Origin: Firmicutes bacterium UBA6418
GTDB taxonomy: Bacteria > Bacillota > Clostridia > Peptostreptococcales > Anaerovoracaceae
Length of the DNA stretch: 18,057 bases
Assembly (NCBI GenBank): GCA_002439735.1
Contig: DJPG01000140.1
Span: 1-18,057 of the forward strand
Direction of reading: 5' to 3'
In this document: positions 8,263 to 16,123 of the stretch, in pieces
How positions within the stretch are numbered: the stretch's first letter is position 1
Layout of the letters: the number at the start of each line of letters is the position of its first letter
Program-made: the position numbers and the translations under genes
Notes under the pieces: generated by a model
Database searches by the model: none
What the model was told of the DNA's origin: nothing
The model's input: the letters and a program-made list of their open reading frames with translations, nothing else

Positions 8263-8892
8263 CTATTTTGTACCAAACAATCTGTCACCTGCATCGCCCA
8301 GTCCCGGAACGATATAGGCATGGTCATCCAGTTTTTCGTCCTGCTGCGCGATGTAGATATCGACGTCCGGATGCGCTTTCTGCAGTGCTTCGATGCCTTC
8401 CGGCGCAGCGATCAGGCACATGAAGATGATGTCCTTGCCGCCGCGTGCCTTGATGGAGTTGATCGCATCGATCGCCGAACCACCGGTTGCCAGCATCGGG
8501 TCTACAACGAAGATAGTCCTCTTGTCAATGTCTTTCGGCAGCTTGCAGTAATATTCTACCGGTGTATGGGTTTCCGGGTCACGATAAAGGCCAACGTGTC
8601 CGACCTTTGCGTTCGGGTAAAGTGCCAGCATGCCGTCTACGAAGCCCAGACCTGCTCTGAGGATCGGTACGATGGCGATGTCCTCGCCCTTGAGCATTTT
8701 TTGTGTCGTTTTGCAGATCGGTGTTTCGATCTCCACATCCATCAGCGGAAGATTTCTGGTCGCTTCATAGCCCATGAGGGTGACAACCTCTTTTGCGAGC
8801 TCCCGGAATTCCTTGTTGTTGGTTTCCGTCTTTCTCATCAGAGTCACTTTGTGCTGAATTAACGGATGATCGAATACTAATACTTTTCCCAT
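8263..8892 (-). CDS. upp: Uracil phosphoribosyltransferase
   Basis: The enzyme makes UMP from uracil and PRPP in pyrimidine salvage. The 209 residues start MGKVLVFDHPLIQHK, include PILRAGLGFVDGM at 76-88, the PRPP-binding loop DPMLATGGSA at 131-140 and the uracil-binding C-terminus YIVPGLGDAGDRLFGT. The second of two adjacent ATG codons (8892) is chosen because GGAG is then seven bases upstream and the protein starts as in other Firmicutes; the first (8895) would add one residue. A 128-base gap separates it from rpiB with no convincing terminator, so it may belong to the tsaC-rpiB transcript. Its stop codon TAG overlaps the tyrS ribosome binding site, suggesting translational coupling. Confidence 0.97.
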   Translation of the reverse strand: MGKVLVFDHPLIQHKVTLMRKTETNNKEFRELAKEVVTLMGYEATRNLPLMDVEIETPICKTTQKMLKGEDIAIVPILRAGLGFVDGMLALYPNAKVGHVGLYRDPETHTPVEYYCKLPKDIDKRTIFVVDPMLATGGSAIDAINSIKARGGKDIIFMCLIAAPEGIEALQKAHPDVDIYIAQQDEKLDDHAYIVPGLGDAGDRLFGTK

Positions 8893-9020
8893 CATTTTTC
8901 TCCTTTATCTCCTTGATTTTTCATGATTTACTTTGCTGTGTCGTTCTTGTTTTTACCGTTGCTTTACGGCTGCGGGCGAAAATCTGTCCGGGATTTCCCA
9001 TGAAAATACGCAAGCATAGC

Positions 9021-9452
9021 CTACATTTCGTCAAGCATGTCCACGCGTCTCTGGTGTCTTCCGCCCTCAAACTCGGTATCCAGCCATTCATCGACGATCG
9101 CGAGCGCAAGCTCCGGCGCGGTCGTTCTGCCGCCGAGCGCGATCATATTGGCGTTATTGTGCTGTTTGGTAAGGTGCGCCATCTCGACCGAAGTGCAAAG
9201 ACCGCAGCGGATCCCTTTGACCTTGTTGGCCGCGATCGAGATCCCGATCCCGGTGCCGCAGCATACAACGCCGAGGTCGGCTTCACCCGAAGCGACTGCT
9301 TCTGCGCAGCGCTTGCCGTAGATCGGATAGTCCACGGATTCCTCGGAATGGGTTCCCAGATCCACAACTTCCAGTTTTCTCTCTTCCAAATGTTTCTTGA
9401 TCAGTTCCTTCAGCGCGAATCCGCCGTGGTCTGATGCGACTGCAATTTTCAT
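9021..9452 (-). CDS. rpiB: Ribose-5-phosphate isomerase B (RpiB/LacA/LacB family)
   Basis: The 143-residue enzyme belongs to the RpiB/LacAB sugar-phosphate isomerase family and most likely interconverts ribose 5-phosphate and ribulose 5-phosphate. It has SDHGG at 7-11, DLGTHSEESVDYP at 31-43, CCGTGIGISIAANK with catalytic Cys65 at 64-77, and TKQHNNANMIALGGRT at 95-110. ATG 9452, seven bases after AAGGAGG, is preferred over GTG 9455. The ATG overlaps the tsaC stop codon by one base (TGATG), so the two are translationally coupled. Galactose-6-phosphate isomerase activity cannot be excluded by motif alone, but the setting next to tsaC and upp matches rpiB in Firmicutes. Confidence 0.95.
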   Translation of the reverse strand: MKIAVASDHGGFALKELIKKHLEERKLEVVDLGTHSEESVDYPIYGKRCAEAVASGEADLGVVCCGTGIGISIAANKVKGIRCGLCTSVEMAHLTKQHNNANMIALGGRTTAPELALAIVDEWLDTEFEGGRHQRRVDMLDEM

Positions 9453-10486
9453 CACAGAACCTCCTTGATATGATATCCTGCGGATTTGAACATCCGGTTC
9501 ATCACCGCGAAGCCGATGCCGTCTTCCCGCAGCGCCGCCGCCAGGATGACATCCACGTTTGCTTTGTCGCAGGCTCGAAGCCTTGCGAAAAAGTCATGTG
9601 CGGCAGTTTCGGGGTCTGCGTCGTTGTAGACAATGATCTCGACTTTTTGCCCTTGCTCCGCACGTTTCATTTTTTCTTCGGCCATCGCCATCTTCACCTT
9701 TTCGTGTTCCCCGCTGAAGATGATCATTTCTGCTTTCGGCGCGTAATGTTTATATTTCATGCCAGGCGCTTTCGGGTGAAAATCGCTGTTTGTCTGCAGC
9801 AGCCCGTCTCCGCCGTTGTTAAAGATGTCCGGTTTTTCCAGAAGTGCCGGATCAACCGCCACTTCCTTGCCGAGCGCTTCCGCAAGCATCTGCTGCGTGA
9901 TCACGCCGGGCCGCAGGATCGTCGGTATTTCGCCGGTCATGTCCACAACGGTGGACTCGATCCCAGCCTTACAATCATTGCCTGCGATGATCGCATCGAT
10001 CCGTCCGTCCAGATCCTCCGCCACATGGTTATAACGTGTCGGGCTGGGCTTTCCGGAAAGGTTGGCGCTCGGCGCCGCGATCGGCACGCCTGCTTCGTTG
10101 ATCAACGCTCTGGCAGTCTCATCTTCCGGCATCCGGACGCCGACCGTTGCCAGTCCGCCGGTCGTAGCCTTCGGTATGATCTCCTTTGCAGGCACCACCA
10201 TGGTCAACGGACCCGGCCAGAAAGCTTCCATCAGCGTTTCGACATCCGGTGTGATCCCATTGGTCAGCTTCTTCATATCCTCTTTGTGCGAAATATGCAC
10301 GATCATCGGATTATCCGACGGTCTTCCCTTGGCCGCATACACTTTCCCTACGGCCTCTGCGTTCAGCGCGTCCGCGCCCAGACCGTAGACGGTTTCCGTC
10401 GGAAACGCGACCAGTCCGCCGTTTCGGATGATCTCCGCCGCCTGCTTGATGTCTGCTTCTGTTGTTCCTAATATTCTTGTATCCAA
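9452..10486 (-). CDS. tsaC: Threonylcarbamoyl-AMP synthase, Sua5/YrdC family
   Basis: The enzyme makes threonylcarbamoyl-AMP from threonine, bicarbonate and ATP, the first step of t6A modification at position 37 of ANN-reading tRNAs. The YrdC domain (about residues 10-205) contains VAFPTETVYGLGADAL, AAKGRPSDNPM, PGPLTMV and APSANLSGKPSPT. A C-terminal Sua5 domain starting near PGMKYKHYAPKAEM makes this the long form. TTG 10486 is chosen because GGAGG lies five bases upstream and the product then starts MDTRILGTT. An in-frame ATG at 10498 adds four residues but has no ribosome binding site; with it the length is 348. It overlaps rpiB by one base and follows prfA after about 115 bases. Confidence 0.93.
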   Translation of the reverse strand: MDTRILGTTEADIKQAAEIIRNGGLVAFPTETVYGLGADALNAEAVGKVYAAKGRPSDNPMIVHISHKEDMKKLTNGITPDVETLMEAFWPGPLTMVVPAKEIIPKATTGGLATVGVRMPEDETARALINEAGVPIAAPSANLSGKPSPTRYNHVAEDLDGRIDAIIAGNDCKAGIESTVVDMTGEIPTILRPGVITQQMLAEALGKEVAVDPALLEKPDIFNNGGDGLLQTNSDFHPKAPGMKYKHYAPKAEMIIFSGEHEKVKMAMAEEKMKRAEQGQKVEIIVYNDADPETAAHDFFARLRACDKANVDVILAAALREDGIGFAVMNRMFKSAGYHIKEVL

Positions 10487-10547
10487 AATTGCCTCCATCC
10501 CGTTCGCGTCAAACGAACGAGTTTCGCTCTGGCCTTAATTTACGCTG

Positions 10548-10600
10548 GCCTTGCTGCCTTGCGGCAACGCCGCCGGCATGATCGCAGCAAGGCGGCAAGG
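10548..10600 (-). repeat. GC-rich inverted repeat between prfA and tsaC
   Basis: GCCTTGCTGC (10548-10557) and GCAGCAAGGC (10584-10593) are perfect inverted arms of 10 bp, enclosing a second stem GCGGC-AAC-GCCGC (10561-10573). Each side is a tandem near-repeat (gccttgct/gccttgcg and gcagcaag/gcggcaag). No T-run follows, so it is not a standard terminator. Confidence 0.6.
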
Positions 10601-10601
10601 T

Positions 10602-11663
10602 CTAGAAGTTCTTCATCTTCTCTGCCTGATCACTGGTGATCAGCGCATCGATCACCTCGTCAAGATCGCCGTCCAGAAAGCTGTCCAGTTTATAAATGGT
10701 CAAACCGATGCGGTGATCGGTGATCCTACCCTGTGGGAAGTTATACGTCCGGATACGTTCGCTCCGGTCACCGGAACCGACCTGGCTGCGTCGCTCTGCA
10801 GAGATTTCCGCGTTCTGCTCCTGCAGCTTCATATCGTACAGCCGCGACCGAAGCACCTTGAACGCCTTTTCTTTGTTCTTGATCTGCGACTTTTCATCCT
10901 GACAGGTTACAACTAATCCGGTCGGGATATGGGTCAGGCGTACCGCGGAGTCGGTCGTATTGACGCACTGTCCGCCGTTGCCGGATGAACGGTACACGTC
11001 AACACGGACATCGTTCGGATTGATCTCTACCTCTACGTCATCGACTTCCGGCAGTACGGCAACCGTCGCCGCGGATGTATGGATACGGCCGGAGCTTTCG
11101 GTTTCCGGCACACGCTGCACGCGGTGCGTACCGGATTCATATTTCAGTCTGGAATAAGCACCCTTTCCCTTGATCAGCACGCTAGCTTCCTTAATCCCGC
11201 CGATGCCGGTATCGTTTGCGTCCATGATCTCCGCTTTCCAGCCGCGACGTTCCGCGTAACGCAGATACATCCGCAGAAGATCCTGCGCAAACAGCGCGGC
11301 TTCTTCGCCACCGGTTCCGGCACGAACCTCCAGAATAACATTTTTATCATCGTTCGGATCTTTCGGCAGGAGCAGGATCTTCAGCTGTTCCTCCATCTGC
11401 GGTATCTGCTCTTCATATTCGGCAAGCTCCATCTTGGCGAGTTCGCGCAGCTCTTCATCGCCGGAATCTAGCATTTCCTTGGCCTCCGCGACAGCCTCCT
11501 TTGCCTTTTTGTATTCTTTGTATTGATTGACGATCGGCTCCATTTCGCCCATCTCTTTAATGTGTTTCTGCCAGACCTTCTGGTTGTTGATGATGTCCGG
11601 ATCCGAAACCTTCAGAGACAGTTCTTCGTATTTTTCCAATATGAAATCGAGTTTATCAAACAT
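10602..11663 (-). CDS. prfA: Peptide chain release factor 1
   Basis: RF1 reads UAG and UAA stop codons and releases the finished chain. In 353 residues it has the RF1-specific PET tripeptide at 186-188 in RVQRVPETESSGRIH and the catalytic GGQ at 230-232 in SSGNGGQCVNTTDSAVRLTH. The Cys after GGQ replaces the more common His, a variant I associate with clostridia. The length is normal. AAGGAG lies six bases before ATG 11663. A promoter lies just upstream and rpmE is terminated before it, so prfA starts its own transcript. In many Firmicutes prmC, which methylates the GGQ glutamine, follows prfA directly; here tsaC follows instead. Confidence 0.98.
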   Translation of the reverse strand: MFDKLDFILEKYEELSLKVSDPDIINNQKVWQKHIKEMGEMEPIVNQYKEYKKAKEAVAEAKEMLDSGDEELRELAKMELAEYEEQIPQMEEQLKILLLPKDPNDDKNVILEVRAGTGGEEAALFAQDLLRMYLRYAERRGWKAEIMDANDTGIGGIKEASVLIKGKGAYSRLKYESGTHRVQRVPETESSGRIHTSAATVAVLPEVDDVEVEINPNDVRVDVYRSSGNGGQCVNTTDSAVRLTHIPTGLVVTCQDEKSQIKNKEKAFKVLRSRLYDMKLQEQNAEISAERRSQVGSGDRSERIRTYNFPQGRITDHRIGLTIYKLDSFLDGDLDEVIDALITSDQAEKMKNF

Positions 11664-11699
11664 TTGGTTCTCCTTCAGTTCATTCTTTTCTAATCTATT

Positions 11700-11728
11700 A
11701 TTGTAGCATAAAGTCTACAAGATGAAAA
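11700..11728 (-). promoter_or_regulatory. Promoter of prfA
   Basis: TTTTCA (11728-11723), 17 bases and TACAAT (11705-11700) with an extended TGC on the minus strand. The -35 is weak, which the extended -10 may offset. Confidence 0.6.
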
Positions 11729-11768
11729 GGGGGAATGTGATAGTGAAAAGTAAAATAAGATGTAAGAT

Positions 11769-11791
11769 GCTGGTATGCCCGTCATACCAGC
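11769..11791. repeat. Second perfect hairpin beyond the rpmE terminator
   Basis: GCTGGTATG (11769-11777) and CATACCAGC (11783-11791) form a perfect 9-bp stem with a five-base loop. There is no T-run on either strand, so its role is unknown; it could protect a 3' end or bind a protein. Confidence 0.6.
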
Positions 11792-11818
11792 AAAAAACCC
11801 GAAGCGAAAGCTCCGGGT
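11792..11818 (-). terminator. Intrinsic terminator of rpmE
   Basis: On the minus strand ACCCGGAGC, loop TTTC and GCTTCGGGT form a 9-bp stem with one G-T pair, directly followed by T (11797-11792). It sits 14 bases after the rpmE stop codon. Confidence 0.92.
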
Positions 11819-11831
11819 CTGTTTCCTATGA

Positions 11832-12032
11832 TTAGTCGAGTTTGTATTTGTTCTTGAACTTTTCAACACGACCGCCGCGGTTGATCATTTTCGCTGCGCC
11901 GGTGAAGAACGGGTGACATGCCGAGCATACGTCAAGTCTCATTTCTTCTTTCGTAGATCTTGTAACGAAAGTGTTGCCACATGCGCAAGTAACTTTACAT
12001 TCCTTGTAATCAGGATGGATTCCTTCCTTCAT
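11832..12032 (-). CDS. rpmE: 50S ribosomal protein L31, zinc-binding form
   Basis: The 66-residue protein starts MKEGIHPDYKECKVTCACG and carries Cys16, Cys18, Cys36 and Cys39, the zinc-binding set of the C+ form of L31. Zinc-free paralogues lack these residues. The tail RGGRVEKFKNKYKLD is typical. ATG 12032 gives the normal family length; the frame stays open upstream to 12095 but that part lies in the leader. AAAGG stands about ten bases upstream. It is a single-gene transcript with its own promoter and terminator, upstream of prfA as in many Firmicutes. Confidence 0.98.
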   Translation of the reverse strand: MKEGIHPDYKECKVTCACGNTFVTRSTKEEMRLDVCSACHPFFTGAAKMINRGGRVEKFKNKYKLD

Positions 12033-12050
12033 GTTCGTCTCTGCCTTTCC

Positions 12051-12108
12051 TGTCGGTCTTACAGTCTGCCGACATATTTTTGTATTTTGCCGCAAAAGCT
12101 TTTACGAC
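12051..12108 (-). promoter_or_regulatory. Structured 5' leader of rpmE
   Basis: Two stems fill the leader. GTCGTAAA/TTTGCGGC (12108-12101 with 12096-12089) starts at the predicted transcript start. TGTCGG/CCGACA (12074-12069 with 12056-12051) ends directly before the ribosome binding site. This fits a ribosomal-protein leader that controls L31 synthesis, but that is inferred from shape and place. Confidence 0.5.
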
Positions 12109-12114
12109 CTTTAT

Positions 12115-12143
12115 ACTATATCACAAGTCCTTCGTGAAAGCAA
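12115..12143 (-). promoter_or_regulatory. Promoter of rpmE
   Basis: TTGCTT (12143-12138), 17 bases and TATAGT (12120-12115) on the minus strand. The predicted start is near 12108. Confidence 0.75.
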
Positions 12144-12217
12144 GTAATTTTTTTGCGTCCTTTGTATGGCGCGCTCTTTGCTTGCAGAGATTCGTGCAAA
12201 GCATGCAAACGCGGCAC

Positions 12218-15200
12218 TTACAGCAGCTCCAGCAGTTCATCCCGACTCATGCTCATCAGCCCGCCGGTGTTGCCGTTGAGGATCTCATCCGCCAATGCGC
12301 GCTTGGCTTCCTGCATTTTGAGGATCTTTTCCTCCATCGTATTTTGGGCGATGAGTTTGTAAACCGAAACGGTCTTCGTCTGCCCGATTCGGTGTGCGCG
12401 GTCGGTTGCCTGATCCTGCGCGGCGATGTTCCACCATGGATCGAGATGGATTACAATATCCGCACCGGTCAGGTTCAGTCCGGTGCCGCCTGCTTTCAGG
12501 GATATCAGGAACACCGGTGTGTCGTCCTCGTTAAAGCGTTTCACCATTTCGACGCGCGCTTCCTTTTTTGTTTCCCCGGTTATTTTAAAATACGCGAGCT
12601 TTTCTCGTTGCAGATCCTGTTCCAACCGTTCCAGCAGAGATCGGAATTGTGAAAAGACTAGGATCTTATGTCCGCCATCTACAGCACTGCGGAGCAGCTC
12701 CAGGCAGGCTTCGCGCTTGGCTGACTCTCCGTCGTAATCGCGAAAGCAAAGTGTCGGATCGCAACAGATCTGGCGGATCTTCGTGATTTCTGCCAAAAGC
12801 GCGATCTTGTTCTTCTGAAACGCCTCTTCGCTTTGCCCTTCCAGCATCTTTCGCATATGTAAAATCTGCCCGTCATATAGGTGTTGCTGCTTCTGCCCAA
12901 AATGCACATAGCAGATTTCTTCATTCTTTTCCGGCAGGTCGGAAAGTACATCCTGCTTCAGGCGACGCAGGATGAACGGTTCTACAAAGCGTTTCAGCCT
13001 GGTCATCGCCGCCGGATCCTGATGCTTCGCGATCGGAAGCTCCAGCTCCTTGCGGAACCGGTCATAGGAATAAAGGAACCCTGGCATCAGAAAATCAAAG
13101 ATGCTCCACAGTTCACTCAAGCGGTTTTCGATCGGTGTCCCGGTCAGTGCAAAGCGGATCTTGCTGTGAACCGCCTTCACCGCTTTTGCCGCCGCTGTCG
13201 TATGCGTCTTGATCGACTGTGCTTCGTCAAGGATCTGATAGTCAAAGCTCTGATCGGCATAGAAAAGGATATCCCGCTTCAAAAGATCATAAGAGGTAAT
13301 CACCACATCCGCTTGTTCTGCCGCCCGGATCTGCTCCTCACGTTCGCTCTTGCTGCCTGCGATCACCGCGACCGAAAGCTGCGGCGCGAACTTGCTGAAT
13401 TCCTCCTTCCAGTTGTAGACCAGAGAGGCCGGTGTCACAACCAGTGCGGTTCCTAAGCGTCCCTCCTCTTTTGCCGCAAGCAGCACCGAAATCATCTGCA
13501 ACGTCTTGCCCAAGCCCATATCATCGGCCAGAATGCCGCCGAATTGATAGGCTTCGATGGTACGCAGCCACTTATATCCGAACTCCTGATAAGGTCGCAT
13601 AATGCCCTGCAAAGATTCCGGAATCTCGTATTCCGAATCCGATACGGTTTTGAATTCCTTTACCAGATGCTTGAAATTCTGGTCGCGTTTCGCATAGAAG
13701 GCCTCGTTCTTCGCTAGTACCTTATCCAGATAGAGCGCACGGTAAGCCGGAATCTCCATGTCGCCTTTGACAAAATCTTTTGGGTCGGCTTTGGTCAGAT
13801 TCATAAGCGCTTCCAGCTCTTCCAGCGTATTTTCATCGAATTGGACGAAATCACCGTTTTTGAGGCGATGGTACGTTTTTGCACTCCGATAGCTGCCCAA
13901 AATATCCAACAGCTCATCCTCGGTCAAGTCTGTGGAGGAAAGCGTCAGTTTCAGAAGATCACTTTCCATACGCACGCCCACCGTCATCTGCGGTCTCCGG
14001 CGAATCGCCAAACGCCGGAAGCGATCGGTGGCGTGTACTTCTCCCAGCCTGAGCAGAGCATTGACACCGCTTTCCAACACGCGATATTGTTCTTCTTCCT
14101 CTCCGCAATACAGCAGTCCGTCGGCATTTTGCTCCGGGAAAAACTCCCGTACGGTTTTCATGGTTTCCGCCTCCAGGCTACGATCCCGATACTCCGCATA
14201 GGTTTGCTCCGTCGCCGTCAATGCGCAGGTTTCCTCGCCGTAGTGTACCTTTGCCTCACAGGAAAGCATGCCGTCCTCCGCATCCAGAAAGAAATGAAAT
14301 TCCGCTTCCGGGTACAGATATTTCTCTATTACGTCAGCGTCTCTGATTTCAACCTCCGCGAATTTTTTCAGGATCGGCAGCATGCGATAGTAAAACTCCG
14401 AAAGGTTTCTTCTTCCGATCACAAGGTAAATCTCATCGTCATATCGGCTGTCTCGCAGGGAGTCAAGCAGTTCCAGATTCTCAGCCTCTGCCCGACTGAG
14501 ATTTTCTCCGTCAAAGAAGTATTTGTAATCCGTTCCGTCGACAAACTGCGGAAGCCGACCGTTCAGCTCAATTCCTTCAAAATTTCCGCCTTGACCCAGA
14601 ACGCAGGCAAGGTAAAGCTTGATCTGCGGGCTCTTTCGTATGCATCCGGCTTCCCCGCTTCGCTTGCCCCCTTGCGAACGCTCCGTAAACGCAAAGCGTT
14701 TCGCCTCCATCAGCGTGAAAAAATCATCGAGTGCTCGTCCATAGAGCGGAATAGAGGCTTTGAGGTCTCCAAAATCATACTCATATTTTTGATAAAGCTC
14801 CTCGTTTCGCATTTCCGTCGTCTTCACTTCTTCTTTGATGAAACGATAGAGTCTCTGCGACGCATCATCCAGATGATCCGACGCAAAGGAAATCATATGT
14901 TTAGTACCGAGCTTCATTTCTCCACGTGATTCCACCGTGGCTACAAATTCGGTCAGGTTCTTTACCACGTACAGCTTTTCGCGTCCGACCCGAAAAACCA
15001 GATGCAAGCTTCCGTCCTCTTCCACATCCAGACGTGGCTCCAGGTGAATCTCCCCTTTTGCGGTTTCGTCCGCAACTTCCGAGCAGCGGTTGACCGCACG
15101 TTTCGCACGACATTCCTGCAGCAGCCGCATACCGTTATAATCGGTTGCGTCTCCGATATGCTCCTTCACAAGATAATCCTGCGCCAGCAGCAGCAGCGCA

Positions 15201-15937
15201 AGCGTATGCGCGCAAAAGCTGCGTTTGCCACCATAAAAATAATAGGGATAGCCATCCGAATACTGCGCGCAGTCCGGCACTCCGCAGATCATGTTGAGAA
15301 TCCGGTCTTTTGAAAAACAGATGCTGACAGGATGTATCGTTTCGTTTGCCGTAGTATAAGTTCCATAAACCGTGCACTGACGCTCCGGTTCTCGGTAAGA
15401 ATCAAGCCGAAATCCCTCCCGCACCGAGTCCAGCTCGATTTTATGCTGCTCGATCAGGGTTTGCGCATCTCGGAGATCCTGCTCGCAGATCGTGTAGGAT
15501 GCCGTCGCCTGATCCAGATTGTAGAACTGATATGGCGTTTCACCCTTTTCTCCGGCATGCTCTGTCCGAAACGGGAAAACGCGCACCGGCTGCGCTTTTT
15601 TTGCGTTCTGCGTTTTTCCGGTGGCTTTCGCCGGGTTGTTTGTCTTTTTTGTCGCGCGGATCTTCAAGTCCCCATCGGCTTCCATTTTAAACAAGGCCGC
15701 TGCCATATGCTTGCAGCGATTTCCGTCCTGTGCGTGCGGACAGTCGCACTGCATGCTTTTGATTGAAGCATCACCTCTGGTTATCTTTACGACATAAGCG
15801 CTTGTGCCGTAAACATAAAAGACCTTTGTGTCCCGTCCTTTGTTTCCTCGCTGCGCGAGAACCTTTCCCTCTTGAAAGTAGTTCTCCCCTCTTTTCAAGA
15901 TCATATTCGAAAATAATGGCTTCCAGTTTATATTCAT
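12218..15937 (-). CDS. SWIM zinc-finger SNF2-family ATPase/helicase
   Basis: The 1239-residue protein is a bacterial Swi2/Snf2-type DNA translocase. A SWIM zinc finger (Cys64, Cys66, Cys75, His77) is followed by a long bacterial SNF2-associated region to about residue 760. The ATPase core has Walker A DDMGLGKT near 805, DEAQ near 904, ALTGTPIENRLSELWSIFDF, then the second RecA-like lobe with LVFSQFRSLLERL, SLKAGGTGLNLTGAD and QATDRAHRIGQ at 1176-1186. All key motifs are intact. Such proteins move on double-stranded DNA and can displace bound proteins; the bacterial role is not well defined. AGGGGA lies nine bases before ATG 15937. It has its own promoter, divergent from the HD-domain gene, and no clear terminator before rpmE. 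Confidence 0.95.
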   Translation of the reverse strand: MNINWKPLFSNMILKRGENYFQEGKVLAQRGNKGRDTKVFYVYGTSAYVVKITRGDASIKSMQCDCPHAQDGNRCKHMAAALFKMEADGDLKIRATKKTNNPAKATGKTQNAKKAQPVRVFPFRTEHAGEKGETPYQFYNLDQATASYTICEQDLRDAQTLIEQHKIELDSVREGFRLDSYREPERQCTVYGTYTTANETIHPVSICFSKDRILNMICGVPDCAQYSDGYPYYFYGGKRSFCAHTLALLLLAQDYLVKEHIGDATDYNGMRLLQECRAKRAVNRCSEVADETAKGEIHLEPRLDVEEDGSLHLVFRVGREKLYVVKNLTEFVATVESRGEMKLGTKHMISFASDHLDDASQRLYRFIKEEVKTTEMRNEELYQKYEYDFGDLKASIPLYGRALDDFFTLMEAKRFAFTERSQGGKRSGEAGCIRKSPQIKLYLACVLGQGGNFEGIELNGRLPQFVDGTDYKYFFDGENLSRAEAENLELLDSLRDSRYDDEIYLVIGRRNLSEFYYRMLPILKKFAEVEIRDADVIEKYLYPEAEFHFFLDAEDGMLSCEAKVHYGEETCALTATEQTYAEYRDRSLEAETMKTVREFFPEQNADGLLYCGEEEEQYRVLESGVNALLRLGEVHATDRFRRLAIRRRPQMTVGVRMESDLLKLTLSSTDLTEDELLDILGSYRSAKTYHRLKNGDFVQFDENTLEELEALMNLTKADPKDFVKGDMEIPAYRALYLDKVLAKNEAFYAKRDQNFKHLVKEFKTVSDSEYEIPESLQGIMRPYQEFGYKWLRTIEAYQFGGILADDMGLGKTLQMISVLLAAKEEGRLGTALVVTPASLVYNWKEEFSKFAPQLSVAVIAGSKSEREEQIRAAEQADVVITSYDLLKRDILFYADQSFDYQILDEAQSIKTHTTAAAKAVKAVHSKIRFALTGTPIENRLSELWSIFDFLMPGFLYSYDRFRKELELPIAKHQDPAAMTRLKRFVEPFILRRLKQDVLSDLPEKNEEICYVHFGQKQQHLYDGQILHMRKMLEGQSEEAFQKNKIALLAEITKIRQICCDPTLCFRDYDGESAKREACLELLRSAVDGGHKILVFSQFRSLLERLEQDLQREKLAYFKITGETKKEARVEMVKRFNEDDTPVFLISLKAGGTGLNLTGADIVIHLDPWWNIAAQDQATDRAHRIGQTKTVSVYKLIAQNTMEEKILKMQEAKRALADEILNGNTGGLMSMSRDELLELL

Positions 15938-15985
15938 AGTATTCTGTCCCCTGCTGTTTCAATTCCTTTCGCATTACTGTTTTCC

Positions 15986-16014
15986 ATTATACATGTTTTT
16001 TTAACTTTGCGCAA
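15986..16014 (-). promoter_or_regulatory. Promoter of the SNF2 ATPase gene
   Basis: TTGCGC (16014-16009), 17 bases and a perfect TATAAT (15991-15986) on the minus strand, with TG directly before the -10. The leader is about 40 bases. Confidence 0.72.
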
Positions 16015-16029
16015 TTCCAATCAATCGCA

Positions 16030-16058
16030 TTGCGAACGCACCGCTACTGTGCTATACT
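16030..16058 (+). promoter_or_regulatory. Promoter of the HD-domain gene
   Basis: TTGCGA (16030-16035), 17 bases and TATACT (16053-16058) with an extended TGC. Only 15 bases separate its -35 from that of the opposite SNF2 promoter, so polymerases could interfere or share a regulator. Confidence 0.7.
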
Positions 16059-16123
16059 TAGCCTGAAAACACAAAAGCTTAAAAACAGCGAAGTGACCGA
16101 ATCGAATCGAAGGAGTGCAGAGC

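Noticed and set aside
8896..9020. Small gene or T-box leader between rpiB and upp
   Set aside because: Open frames are very short without ribosome binding sites, and no T-box-like sequence or strong stem was found.
9434..10471. Plus-strand open frame of 345 codons
   Set aside because: Antisense shadow of tsaC, whose motifs are unambiguous on the minus strand.
12153..12217. Terminator after the SNF2 gene
   Set aside because: Only a loose CTTTGC/GCAAAG pairing is visible, with no T-run; not enough to call.
13841..14929. Plus-strand open frame of 362 codons
   Set aside because: It lies fully antisense to the SNF2 ATPase gene, has no recognisable motifs and no ribosome binding site logic; the minus strand is clearly coding.
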